A stretch of 64,000 bases of DNA from DASZHJ01 sp035507155 (GTDB taxonomy: Bacteria; Pseudomonadota; Alphaproteobacteria; ATCC43930; CGMCC-115725): assembly GCA_035507155.1 (NCBI GenBank), contig DATJOK010000056.1, forward strand, positions 1 through 64,000. Direction: 5' to 3'. The notes below the pieces were generated by a model. It ran no database searches and was not told the DNA's origin. It saw nothing but the letters and a program-made list of their open reading frames with translations. Of this stretch, positions 18,908 to 26,582 are shown piece after piece. Position 1 is the stretch's first letter, and each line of letters opens with the position of its first letter. A program made the position numbers and the translations under genes.

Positions 18908-19912
18908 TTAAACAGTCTCCAATGTAGCGATCAACTCGTTCATATCACTCGGAAGATTATCCTTAAATTCAAGGTGTTTGGCGCGGATAGGGTGATCGAA
19001 GCCGAGCAGGAATGCGTGCAGCGCTTGGCGCGGGAAAGCCTCGAGCGCCGCCCGCATCGGGGCCGCCAGCGCCCGTCGGCGGCCACGGCTCCTGCCATAA
19101 ATGGGGTCGCCGATGAGCGGGTTCCCATGCGCCGCAAGGTGGACACGGATCTGGTGGGTGCGGCCGGTGGCGAGCCGGCACTCGACCAGGGCGGCGACAT
19201 CCCTGAAGACCCGCAGCACCCGGTAGCGGGTTATCGCCGGCTTGCCGCCCCGACGCACCACCGCCATGGTCTTGCGGTTAGCGGGGTTGCGGCCGATGGC
19301 GCCCTCGATCTCGCCGCTGCGCGGGCTCGGCACCCCCCAGACCAGCGCCAGGTAGGCGCGATCGATGCGTCGCGCCGCGAAATCCGCGGCGAGCTTGGCG
19401 TGCGCGGTCTCGGTCTTGGCAATCACCATGAGGCCGCTGGTGTCCTTGTCGAGGCGGTGAACGATGCCGGGCCGGCGGACGCCGCCGATCCCAGCCAGGC
19501 TCTCGCCGCAATGGGCGAGGAGGGCGTTCACCAGCGTGCCCTCCTGATTGCCGGGCGCCGGGTGCACCACAAGCCCAGCCGGCTTCATCAGCACCAGGAG
19601 GTCGTCATCCTCGTAGCGGATGTCGAGCGCCATGGCCTGCGCCGCCGGCGCCGCCGGCGCCGCGGCCGGGATCGCCACCTCGCAGCGCTGACCCGGTTTG
19701 ACCCTCTCGGAGGGGTTGGTTATCGTCGCGCCGTCCACCGATACCCGGCCTTCCTCCACGAGATGCTTCAGGCGGGTGCGCGAGAGATCGCCGAAGCGGC
19801 GCGCCAGCATCCGGTCCAGGCGCTCGCCGGCCTCGGCGGCGTCCACGGTCGCGCTCAGCCGGCGTTCGCCTGGCGCCATCTCTTCTGCAGGCTCCGGGTG
19901 GTGGGATGTCAT
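18908..19912 (-). CDS. rluD: RluD-type 23S rRNA pseudouridine synthase
   Basis: RluD-family enzymes convert uridines to pseudouridine in 23S rRNA helix 69. The 334 residues start with an S4 RNA-binding domain (about 20-75). The catalytic domain follows with GIVHRLDKDTSG, where Asp155 is the nucleophile, and ATGRTHQIRVHL near the end. RluD and RluC are hard to tell apart by eye; RluD is favoured by length and S4 domain. Only 24 bp separate its start from the divergent small membrane-protein gene, and no clear ribosome binding site is visible. Confidence 0.92.
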   Translation of the reverse strand: MTSHHPEPAEEMAPGERRLSATVDAAEAGERLDRMLARRFGDLSRTRLKHLVEEGRVSVDGATITNPSERVKPGQRCEVAIPAAAPAAPAAQAMALDIRYEDDDLLVLMKPAGLVVHPAPGNQEGTLVNALLAHCGESLAGIGGVRRPGIVHRLDKDTSGLMVIAKTETAHAKLAADFAARRIDRAYLALVWGVPSPRSGEIEGAIGRNPANRKTMAVVRRGGKPAITRYRVLRVFRDVAALVECRLATGRTHQIRVHLAAHGNPLIGDPIYGRSRGRRRALAAPMRAALEAFPRQALHAFLLGFDHPIRAKHLEFKDNLPSDMNELIATLETV

Positions 19913-19936
19913 GTGCTCGGAGAGTGAACCCTAAGC

Positions 19937-20260
19937 ATGCGTGCCCTCAAGGTCCTGGTCGTGGTGATGGGCATCATGCTGGTCGCCGGCGTGGGCGTCG
20001 TCATCGTCACCATCATGACCCGTCTCACCCGGCATCAGCCCATGACCGCCGCCGCGCCGTCAGCCGTCGCGGAGAAGCCGGTGCCGTTCGGCACCGCCGT
20101 GCTGAACCTCCCTGCTGGCGCCAGGATCGTCGAGATGCAGGGCGCCGGCCGCCGGCTGGCGCTGCATCTCCGCCGGGCGGACGGCAGCGAGGCGATCGTG
20201 ATCCTGGACCCGGATACCGGCACCGCGCTCGGGACAATAGAGTTAAAGCCAGAGAATTGA
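19937..20260 (+). CDS. Small single-pass membrane protein next to rluD
   Basis: This 107-residue protein has an N-terminal membrane anchor (about residues 5-27, rich in Val, Ile and Gly), a short linker, and a compact domain of alternating beta strands ending LDPDTGTALGTIELKPEN. I recognise no named family with certainty; small proteins of this type beside rluD occur in other alphaproteobacteria. It is divergent from rluD and lies 11 bp before the threonine aldolase, so it probably shares that transcript. No function can be assigned. Confidence 0.75.
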   Translation: MRALKVLVVVMGIMLVAGVGVVIVTIMTRLTRHQPMTAAAPSAVAEKPVPFGTAVLNLPAGARIVEMQGAGRRLALHLRRADGSEAIVILDPDTGTALGTIELKPEN

Positions 20261-20271
20261 GGAGACCGCCG

Positions 20272-21312
20272 ATGGACTTTCGCAGCGACAACGTGACCGG
20301 CGTCTCGCCGGAAATCCTGGAAGCGCTGGCGGCGGCCAACGGCGGCGCCGCGGCTTCCTATGGCGCCGATCCCATCACCGAGCGGCTGCAGCGGCGCTTT
20401 GCCGAGCTCTTCGAGCACGAGGTCACGGTCTTCCCGGTGGCGACCGGCACGGCGGCCAATGCGCTGGCGCTCGCCACCCTGACGCCGCCCTACGGCGTCA
20501 TCTATGGCCACGGCGAGGCGCATTTCCATGTGGACGAATGCGGCGCGCCGGAGTTCTACACCGGCGGCGCCAAGCTGACGGTGCTGGTGGGCGAGCACGC
20601 CAAGATCACGCCGGCGGCGCTGACGGCGGCGGTCACCGGCAAGGGCGTCGTCCATCACTCCCAGCCCGCCACCGTCAGCCTCACCCAGGCGACCGAGGCC
20701 GGCGCCGTCTACAAGGCGGACGAGATCGCCGGCATCGCCGAGGTCTGCCGCCAGCACGGTCTTGCGCTTCACATCGACGGGGCCCGTTTCGCCAACGCCG
20801 TTGCGTCCCTCAACCGCTCGCCGGCCGACCTCACCTGGCGGGTCGGGGTCGAGGCGCTCTCCTTCGGCGCCACCAAGAACGGCGCCATGGCGGCGGAGGC
20901 GGTGATCTTCTTCGATCCCGGGAGGGCGGCGGACTTCGCCTTCCGGCGCAAGCGCGGCGGCCACCTCTTCTCCAAGATGCGCTTCCTCTCCGCCCAGCTC
21001 GACGCCTACCTCGAGGGCGACCTCTGGCTGCGCAACGCCCGCCACGCCAACCGCATGGCGACGCGGCTGGCGGAGGGGCTCGCCGGGCTCGCCGGCGTGC
21101 GGCTCCGCCATCCGGTAGAGGCGAACGAGATCTTCGTCGAGCTGCCGGAGCCCGTCATTCGCGGGCTTTTCGACCTGGGCTTCCTCTTTCACCGCTGGGG
21201 CGGCGACACCGACACCTGCGTCCGCCTGGTCACCGCCTTCGACACCGCACCGGCGGCGGTCGACAGCTTCATCGCCGCCGCCAAGCGTCTCGCCGCCGGC
21301 CGCCCGGCCTGA
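20272..21312 (+). CDS. ltaE: Low-specificity L-threonine aldolase
   Basis: This PLP enzyme of the beta-eliminating lyase fold cleaves threonine or allo-threonine to glycine and acetaldehyde in the cytoplasm. The 346-residue protein has the N-terminal DFRSDNVTG motif, an aspartate in LHIDGAR (Asp169) that pairs with the pyridine nitrogen, and the PLP lysine Lys202 in SFGATKNGA. The ATG at 20272 is set by the DFRSDN start and by AGGAGA 7 bases upstream. A longer frame from 19906 is a shadow of the previous gene. A terminator hairpin follows within 70 bp. Confidence 0.93.
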   Translation: MDFRSDNVTGVSPEILEALAAANGGAAASYGADPITERLQRRFAELFEHEVTVFPVATGTAANALALATLTPPYGVIYGHGEAHFHVDECGAPEFYTGGAKLTVLVGEHAKITPAALTAAVTGKGVVHHSQPATVSLTQATEAGAVYKADEIAGIAEVCRQHGLALHIDGARFANAVASLNRSPADLTWRVGVEALSFGATKNGAMAAEAVIFFDPGRAADFAFRRKRGGHLFSKMRFLSAQLDAYLEGDLWLRNARHANRMATRLAEGLAGLAGVRLRHPVEANEIFVELPEPVIRGLFDLGFLFHRWGGDTDTCVRLVTAFDTAPAAVDSFIAAAKRLAAGRPA

Positions 21313-21351
21313 GCGGCGGCGCTCCGGCGGCGGCGCCGACGATTCGAGCGC

Positions 21352-21379
21352 TCGCTGCGCCGCGGCAGCGAAAATTTTT
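21352..21379 (+). terminator. Rho-independent terminator after ltaE
   Basis: A perfect 7-bp stem (TCGCTGC / GCAGCGA) with a 6-base loop is followed by AAA and a run of five T at 21375-21379, a standard intrinsic terminator. It lies 40 bp downstream of the ltaE stop and separates ltaE from the decarboxylase leader. Confidence 0.75.
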
Positions 21380-21626
21380 GTCGCCGGCAGTCTCTGCATT
21401 TTTCATTTCGGGTTAACCATGGGGCGCCTCGGCGCGCGCTCGCGACGCGCTCGCCGCGCGGCGACGGGACGCGAAGAAGTGCCCGGTTGATGCGGCTTTA
21501 TTGCATCGTGGCAGCGGTGCGCGGCGGCTGCCGTCGCCGCGCGCCGCGGAGCGGCGGCAGCCGGCGGCGCCACGTCTCGCGCGCGCCACAAAGGCGAAGA
21601 TTCTTCCGCGCGGGCCAAAGAAGTAC

Positions 21627-21654
21627 TTGCATCGCGGGGAATTGCGTTTATCTA
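21627..21654 (+). promoter_or_regulatory. Candidate promoter of the decarboxylase leader
   Basis: TTGCAT (21627-21632) and TATCTA (21649-21654) are 16 bp apart in an AT-richer patch, a plausible housekeeping-sigma promoter. Transcription from it would start near 21661 and give a leader of about 410 nt before the decarboxylase ATG. This assignment is by eye only. Confidence 0.45.
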
Positions 21655-21674
21655 TCCACTCCGCGACGCAATTC
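21639..21674. promoter_or_regulatory. Inverted repeat overlapping the candidate promoter
   Basis: GAATTGCG at 21639-21646 is matched exactly by CGCAATTC at 21667-21674, 20 bp apart. The repeat straddles the proposed -10 box and start site, so it could be an operator for a dimeric regulator. If transcription begins further upstream it could instead be an RNA stem. Confidence 0.45.
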
Positions 21675-21770
21675 GCACGTGCCTATGGCCCATCGTGGTT
21701 ATGCAACGACGTAGCGCGTCCTTTTTGGCAGAACCGGTCATCGTGGGCCGGTCCCGAGAGGGAGGTCGAT

Positions 21771-21887
21771 ATGGTTGCAATCCGACGCAGGGCCGCAGCG
21801 CCCTGGACTGAAGCCGATTACCGGCTTTTCAGGGTAGCTCGCGGCAGCGGTCGCCGCGCTTCCGTAGAACCGAGTAGTTCGAATTGA
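21771..21887 (+). CDS. Arg-rich upstream ORF in the decarboxylase leader (38 codons)
   Basis: This short ORF has a strong ribosome binding site: AGGGAGG at 21759-21765, five bases before ATG 21771. The peptide begins MVAIRRRAAAPWTEADYR and contains 8 arginines in 38 residues, with a W and two aromatic residues in the middle and a Ser/Asn end. It stops 184 bases before the decarboxylase ATG. No family is recognised. Its place suggests a leader peptide whose translation controls the decarboxylase, as the SpeFL peptide does in enterobacteria, but no sequence similarity to SpeFL is seen. The frame is open further upstream to 21501; the strong site decides for 21771. Confidence 0.5.
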   Translation: MVAIRRRAAAPWTEADYRLFRVARGSGRRASVEPSSSN

Positions 21888-22039
21888 GCGACACGCCGGT
21901 CGAGGCGGGATCTCCCGTGCTCGGACAGGCAGGTTTCTCCGTCGTCCCGCGCCGCAAGGCCGGGGCCCCAGGAGGACGCGTCGCTCGCCAGGCCCGCTCT
22001 GCCGCGCCCGCGGCCAGACATCGCCTGGACCGGTCGGCT

Positions 22040-22064
22040 GTCCTCGCCTTTGCGTGGGAAGGAC
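22040..22064 (+). promoter_or_regulatory. Hairpin that can hide the decarboxylase ribosome binding site
   Basis: GTCCT (22040-22044) can pair with AGGAC (22060-22064), which contains most of the AAGGA ribosome binding site at 22059-22063. Within it CGC (22045-22047) pairs with GCG (22052-22054). A 5-base bulge separates the two helices. If formed, it would block initiation at ATG 22072. It is a by-eye fold with no energy computed. Confidence 0.4.
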
Positions 22065-22071
22065 CCCAGGC

Positions 22072-23301
22072 ATGAACGAAAGAATCGCACGTTTCCTCGC
22101 CGATCGCCGTCCCGAGAGCCCCTGCCTCGTGGTCGATCTCGACGTCGTCGCCGAGAACTACGAGCTGCTGCGGCGCTACCTGCCGCTCGCCCGGATCTTC
22201 TATGCCGTGAAGGCGAATCCGGCCGACGAGGTCCTCGCCATGCTGCGCGAGATGGGCTCCAGCTTCGACGTGGCGAGCCGCGGCGAGGTGGAGCTGGTGC
22301 TCGACAAGGGCATCGGCGCCGACCGCGTCTCCTTCGGCAACACGATCAAGAAAGAGCGCGACATCGCCTTCGCCTATGAGCGGGGCGTGCGGCTCTTTGC
22401 CCTCGACAGCGAGGCGGAACTCGAGAAGATCGCCCGCGCGGCGCCGGGCTCGCGCGTCTTCTGCCGCATCCTGGTGGAGTGCGCCGGCGCCGAATGGCCG
22501 CTGTCGCGCAAGTTCGGCTGCGCCCCGGAGATGGCGGTGGAGCTGCTGCGCAAGGCCCGCGACCTCGGCCTCCAGCCCTATGGCGTCTCTTTCCATGTGG
22601 GCTCGCAGCAGACGGATTTGAGCCAGTGGGATACCGCCATCGGCCGCGCCGCCAGCATGTTCTCGGCGCTTGCCCAGTGCGACATCAACCTGAAGATGGT
22701 CAATATCGGCGGCGGCTTCCCCGCGCATTACCGCGGCGAGGTGCCGGAGATCCAGCACTACGCCAATGCGGTGATGGCGGCGATCACCCGCTATTTCGGC
22801 AACGATCTCCCGGAGATCGTGGTCGAGCCCGGCCGCTCGATCGTCGGCGACGCCGGCGTCATCCAGAGCGAGGTGGTGCTGATCTCCCGCAAGTCGGCCA
22901 GCGACGAGAAGCGCTGGGTCTATCTCGACGTCGGCAAGTTCAACGGCCTCGCCGAGACCATGGACGAGAGCATCAAGTACCGGATCAAGACGCCCGCCGA
23001 CGGCGGCGCGGCCGGCCCGGTCGTGCTGGCCGGCCCCACCTGCGACAGCGCCGACATCCTCTACGAGAAGACCGAGTACCAGCTGCCGCTCGACCTCAAG
23101 GTCGGCGACAAGGTGCAGATCCTCTCGACCGGCGCCTACACCTCCATGTACTCGTCGGTGGGCTTCAACGGCTTCGCGCCGCTCAAGACGTACTGCATCA
23201 GGTCGGAGGGAAAGCCCCAGGGCGCGGCAGCGCGACGAGCTCGGAAAGCAACTTCTGCCGGATCGCCGCGGCGAAGCCTCGGTAATCCGTCACCTGCATG
23301 A
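22072..23301 (+). CDS. Ornithine/lysine decarboxylase, fold III (eukaryote-type)
   Basis: This PLP enzyme of the alanine-racemase-like fold III class makes putrescine from ornithine (or cadaverine from lysine), the entry to polyamine synthesis. It has the PLP lysine Lys47 in FYAVKANP, HVGSQQ, the GGGFPA phosphate loop, and GPTCDSADIL with the catalytic cysteine. The protein is 409 residues, about 30 more than usual. The conserved end (NGFAPLKTYCI) is followed by a basic 34-residue tail that is antisense to the end of the DUF1194 gene. The ATG at 22072 is chosen for its AAGGA site; GTG 22054 is less likely. Ornithine versus lysine preference cannot be read by eye. Confidence 0.92.
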   Translation: MNERIARFLADRRPESPCLVVDLDVVAENYELLRRYLPLARIFYAVKANPADEVLAMLREMGSSFDVASRGEVELVLDKGIGADRVSFGNTIKKERDIAFAYERGVRLFALDSEAELEKIARAAPGSRVFCRILVECAGAEWPLSRKFGCAPEMAVELLRKARDLGLQPYGVSFHVGSQQTDLSQWDTAIGRAASMFSALAQCDINLKMVNIGGGFPAHYRGEVPEIQHYANAVMAAITRYFGNDLPEIVVEPGRSIVGDAGVIQSEVVLISRKSASDEKRWVYLDVGKFNGLAETMDESIKYRIKTPADGGAAGPVVLAGPTCDSADILYEKTEYQLPLDLKVGDKVQILSTGAYTSMYSSVGFNGFAPLKTYCIRSEGKPQGAAARRARKATSAGSPRRSLGNPSPA

Positions 23302-23899
23302 CGAAGGCGCCGGGGCCGCCGATCACGTTCATGTCGTAGTACTGGTCGACCCACGGCTCCTCGTGGAGGATCGTGAGGCCGTTGATCGTGATGCCCTCGG
23401 CCGTTAAAGCATCCCGCGTCTCCGGCACGGGTGGCCCTACGTTGGCCATCCCGTCGCCGGAGACGTCGATCACCTTGCGCGCCGCCTGATCGGGGAGGCG
23501 CTTCAGCGCCGCCGCCGAGGCCATCAACGCGTTGCCGATCGCCGTCAACCCGTGCGAGGTACGCTTGGTCGCGCGGACCTTCCTGGCGAAGTCGCGCGCG
23601 GAATCCGCGTCGCTGACGCGCGTCCAGTCCACCGTCACCACCTGCAGCTCCGGATCCGACCACTCCAGCACCAGCACGTCGATCGCGTGGTGGCTGCCAT
23701 TGGCAACCGCGGACACCAGCGCCGGGCTCTCAAAGGCCTCGGCGATGCCGTCCCGCTGCAGGGCGTATTCGTCCTCCGTGACGCTCTCGGAGACGTCGAG
23801 GGCGAGCACCAGGGCAACGTCAACGGTGTCGGCACGGGCGAGGGGGGACGCGGCGAGCCAGAAGGTCGCCGCGGCGAGCAGCGTGATGCGGAGCTTCAT
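23198..23899 (-). CDS. DUF1194 secreted von Willebrand A-like protein
   Basis: This 233-residue protein starts with a signal peptide (about residues 1-23, cleavage after ARA). A vWA-like fold follows with the MIDAS motif DVSES (Asp35, Ser37, Ser39) and a later VSGDG-type strand (VIDVSGDGMAN). DUF1194 proteins are common in alphaproteobacteria and have no known role; divalent-metal-dependent binding is inferred from the motif. Its last 104 bp overlap the 3' end of the decarboxylase gene on the other strand. It is divergent from the small secreted protein gene, 162 bp away. Confidence 0.9.
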   Translation of the reverse strand: MKLRITLLAAATFWLAASPLARADTVDVALVLALDVSESVTEDEYALQRDGIAEAFESPALVSAVANGSHHAIDVLVLEWSDPELQVVTVDWTRVSDADSARDFARKVRATKRTSHGLTAIGNALMASAAALKRLPDQAARKVIDVSGDGMANVGPPVPETRDALTAEGITINGLTILHEEPWVDQYYDMNVIGGPGAFVMQVTDYRGFAAAIRQKLLSELVALPRPGAFPPT

Positions 23900-24061
23900 G
23901 GGCGCTCAGTCTCCGTCGCAAAGCCGGCAAAAGCATGGCAGGTCTTGGTGGCGGATGCAGGCGCGGCAGCGTTTGATTTTCGCTGGAGAGTGGAGTAGCA
24001 ACTCGGCCCCACGGCGGCCTGGTTCCGAGTCCGGAGGCCGCTCGAGCATAAGGAGAATCCG

Positions 24062-24520
24062 ATGCTGACGAAGACGAGGATCGCGCTGATCGGTCTCTTG
24101 GGCCTGACGGCCACGGGCCTCACGCTGCCGCTTCACGCGCAACCCGCCAAGGAGCCGCCGAGCTGCGCCGCGATCCGGTTCCGCCCGGTGCCCTCCGGCA
24201 TGAACGACGGCGAGCAGGACGCCGGCCTCTACAAGTCCCGCTTCGGCCGCATCGAGCTCAAGGCCACGGTGAAGACCGGCGAGCCGCAGGACTATTTCGT
24301 CGAGCTGGACGGCAAGCAGGTGACCGCGGCAGCGACGCCGCCGGCGAGCCTCGCACCCTGTGCCCAGAGCAAGAAGCTGCCGGCGCCAACCGCCGCCTCC
24401 GGCGCCTGCACCGGCGACGGCTTCATGGTGGTGGTCGTGCATTCCGGCAAGGAGCGGGTGATCGGCCTCTACGGGCGCCAGGGCAAGGCCTGGCACTTCT
24501 GCCGCGCGGGCACCGCCTGA
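24062..24520 (+). CDS. Small secreted cysteine-containing protein
   Basis: This 152-residue protein has an excellent ribosome binding site (AAGGAGA) and a signal peptide (residues 1-26, ending PLHAQ). The mature part has four cysteines (PSCAA, APCAQ, GACTG, HFCRA), which could form two disulfides in the periplasm. I recognise no family. It stands alone between the divergent DUF1194 gene and the convergent S41 protease gene. Confidence 0.75.
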   Translation: MLTKTRIALIGLLGLTATGLTLPLHAQPAKEPPSCAAIRFRPVPSGMNDGEQDAGLYKSRFGRIELKATVKTGEPQDYFVELDGKQVTAAATPPASLAPCAQSKKLPAPTAASGACTGDGFMVVVVHSGKERVIGLYGRQGKAWHFCRAGTA

Positions 24521-24564
24521 GGCGCCAGCGAGGCCGCGCTATCGATCCCTGATCGCGCGCCGGC

Positions 24565-26148
24565 TCAGCGCGCGGTGGCGGGGACGGCTGCGGTGTGCGA
24601 GAGGTGGGTCGGCGTCACGTTGAGGGCGCGGGCGTAGAGCGCGGGATCGCGCAGCAGCTCTTCCGCCAGCTTGAGATCGGCGACGCGATCGACCCGCTGC
24701 GCCGGACAGCTGTTGCGCAGCGCCTTCCAGCCCTGCTCGTCGAGGGCCGAGCGCGGGCTGGCGGCGAGGCCGGTGCCGCTGCTGGTGCCGATCTGAATTG
24801 CGTGGGCGAAGCTGGCGGAATCCTCGCCAAGGTCAGCGGTGCAGACCGTCGGCACCACGCCATGCTCGTGGATCGTGTAGCCCTCGGGCGACAGCAGCTT
24901 CGCCCAGGTGACCGTGAGCTCGCCGTCGTTGACGAGCTCGAGCACGGTCTGGACGGTGCCCTTGCCGAAGGAGGAGGTGCCGATCACCACCGCCCGGCCG
25001 CTGTCCTGCAGCGCCGCCGCCACGATCTCCGAGGCCGAGGCCGAGCCGCCGTTCACCAGTACCGCCATGGGAATGCCGTCGGTCAGGTGATTGGGCTCGG
25101 CGAAGTATTGCTTCTTGCTCTCCGGCAGGCGCCCCGCGGTCGAGACGACCAGCTGCCCCCCCTGCATGAACACGTTGGCGACCCCGATCGACTGATCGAG
25201 GAGGCCGCCGGGATTGTCTCGCAGGTCGAGCACGATGCCTGACGGGGCGCCGCCAATCTCGTGCTCCGCCTTGCCGAAAGCCTCGACGAGTTGATCCGAG
25301 GTCTCCTGGTTGAAGCTGGAGATGCGGAAGATGGCGATGCGGCCCTCGCGCTGCACGGTCACCGTCGGCAGCACGATATGAGCCCGGCTCACGGTGACGC
25401 TGAGCGGCTGCGGGTTCGTCCCGCGGGCAATGGAGATCGTCACCTGGCTGCCGGCCGGCCCGCGCAGCCGCTGCACCACCTGCTCCCGGGTCAGGGTGGA
25501 GGTGGGCGTGCCGTCGATGCCGACAATCTGGTCGTTGGACTTGATCCCGGCCTGCTCCGCCGGCCCGCCGGCCAGCACCGCGATGATCCGTACCTCGCTC
25601 TCCTCGGCGTCGAGGGTGACGCCGATCCCGTCGAAGCCGTTGCGCTCGGCGCGCTGGTCGCGGGCCGTCTCGGGCGTCGAATAGCGGGAGAAGCGATCCA
25701 GCGTCCCGACCGCACCGTCGAAGACGACCTTGTCGAGCTGATCCTCGGACGCGCCGGCGACCTTGGGGGAGGCTTGGCGAGCGGTCTCGAGCGCCTCGGC
25801 GGTGACGCCGCCCCAGCCCCAATTGTCCGCGGGGGGCGGCGCGTCGTAGCGACCGATCTCCTCGCCGTCTTTCAGCATCACCACGCTGGCGCCCTGGCGC
25901 TCCACGGAGATCGCCGGATCCAGCGTTGAGAGCTTGTCGAGCCCGGCAAGGCCCAGCCGCTCCGCAGTGGTGTTCTCGATGTAATAATGCGAGATCCGCT
26001 CGTAGCCCTCGGAGAAGAGCTCGTGCCGGTCAACCGGCCCTTCCGCTGTAGGGGTGACGGTGGATGCGCAGCTCGTCAGCAGGAGCGCGAGCAGCGGTCC
26101 GGCGGCCGAGCGCAGCCGCTGCGTCAGTTCTTGAGCCGGAGCGCCCAT
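24565..26148 (-). CDS. S41 C-terminal-processing protease, lipoprotein
   Basis: This tail-specific protease of about 527 residues belongs to the CtpA/Prc class. The N-terminus has a lipoprotein signal with lipobox LLTSC, so it is probably tethered in the envelope. A PDZ domain (about residues 175-255) precedes the S41 core. The catalytic serine is in NGGSASASE and the lysine in SSFGKGTVQ, with the LDLRDNPGG strand typical of the family. The C-terminal 80 residues look like an added helical segment. ATG 26148 is chosen to begin at the signal and overlaps the end of DUF983 by 25 bp; an earlier start at 26220 is possible. Confidence 0.92.
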   Translation of the reverse strand: MGAPAQELTQRLRSAAGPLLALLLTSCASTVTPTAEGPVDRHELFSEGYERISHYYIENTTAERLGLAGLDKLSTLDPAISVERQGASVVMLKDGEEIGRYDAPPPADNWGWGGVTAEALETARQASPKVAGASEDQLDKVVFDGAVGTLDRFSRYSTPETARDQRAERNGFDGIGVTLDAEESEVRIIAVLAGGPAEQAGIKSNDQIVGIDGTPTSTLTREQVVQRLRGPAGSQVTISIARGTNPQPLSVTVSRAHIVLPTVTVQREGRIAIFRISSFNQETSDQLVEAFGKAEHEIGGAPSGIVLDLRDNPGGLLDQSIGVANVFMQGGQLVVSTAGRLPESKKQYFAEPNHLTDGIPMAVLVNGGSASASEIVAAALQDSGRAVVIGTSSFGKGTVQTVLELVNDGELTVTWAKLLSPEGYTIHEHGVVPTVCTADLGEDSASFAHAIQIGTSSGTGLAASPRSALDEQGWKALRNSCPAQRVDRVADLKLAEELLRDPALYARALNVTPTHLSHTAAVPATAR

Positions 26149-26516
26149 TGCAATCCGATCAGAGCGCCCTTGATGCGCGGCAGCGCCAGAGCGCTCAGGG
26201 CGACGGTAAAGGGGATCCACAGCATGAGTTGCAGGGCCGTGGGCGGGTGATAGAGCATCTCCAGCAGCAGGACCGCCGGCACCACGATATGGCCGACGAT
26301 CAAGATAGTGAAATAGGCCGGCGCGTCATCCGCGCGATACTGCAGCAGGTCCTCGCCACAATGCGAGCAGGTCGGCTGCTGTTTGACGTAACCGTGATAG
26401 AGCGCGCCAATGCCGCACGCGGGGCAACGATGGGCGATGCCGCGCCGCATGCCCAGCCGCCAGGGTGCCGGCGCCGCCGGGGCCGGTGCGGGGAGGTCGC
26501 GGATCTGCAGGGGCAT
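26124..26516 (-). CDS. DUF983 zinc-ribbon membrane protein
   Basis: This 130-residue protein has a zinc ribbon formed by two CxxC pairs (RCPACG and TCSHCG) near residues 30-55. Two transmembrane helices follow (about 66-110). It is the DUF983 family, of unknown function. The ATG at 26516 is chosen over a TTG at 26531. It lies between rnr and the S41 protease, all on the minus strand, and DUF983 is a frequent neighbour of rnr in alphaproteobacteria. The gene overlaps the S41 gene by 25 bp. Confidence 0.9.
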   Translation of the reverse strand: MPLQIRDLPAPAPAAPAPWRLGMRRGIAHRCPACGIGALYHGYVKQQPTCSHCGEDLLQYRADDAPAYFTILIVGHIVVPAVLLLEMLYHPPTALQLMLWIPFTVALSALALPRIKGALIGLQWALRLKN

Positions 26517-26582
26517 GGATTTCGGGTTCAAGGGACGCCTAGAGTGCGTCCGCCGTGGTTAAGAGTTTCTTGAGATACCCGC

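Larger units (their letters stand above)
21660..22071 (+). promoter_or_regulatory. Long 5' leader of the ornithine decarboxylase gene (speF-leader-like)
   Basis: About 410 bases lie between the candidate promoter and the decarboxylase ATG. They contain a short upstream ORF (21771-21887), several GC-rich inverted repeats such as CGGGA/TCCCG near 21908, and a hairpin over the ribosome binding site. Alphaproteobacterial ornithine decarboxylase genes are known to carry a large conserved leader called the speF motif. Position, length and downstream gene fit it, but I cannot align the consensus by eye. The 310 bases further upstream (21313-21626) hold the ltaE terminator and GC-rich sequence without a gene I can support. 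Confidence 0.5.

Noticed and set aside
21403..21618. A 71-codon minus-strand frame in the ltaE-decarboxylase gap
   Set aside because: Low-complexity Ala/Arg sequence with no convincing ribosome site.
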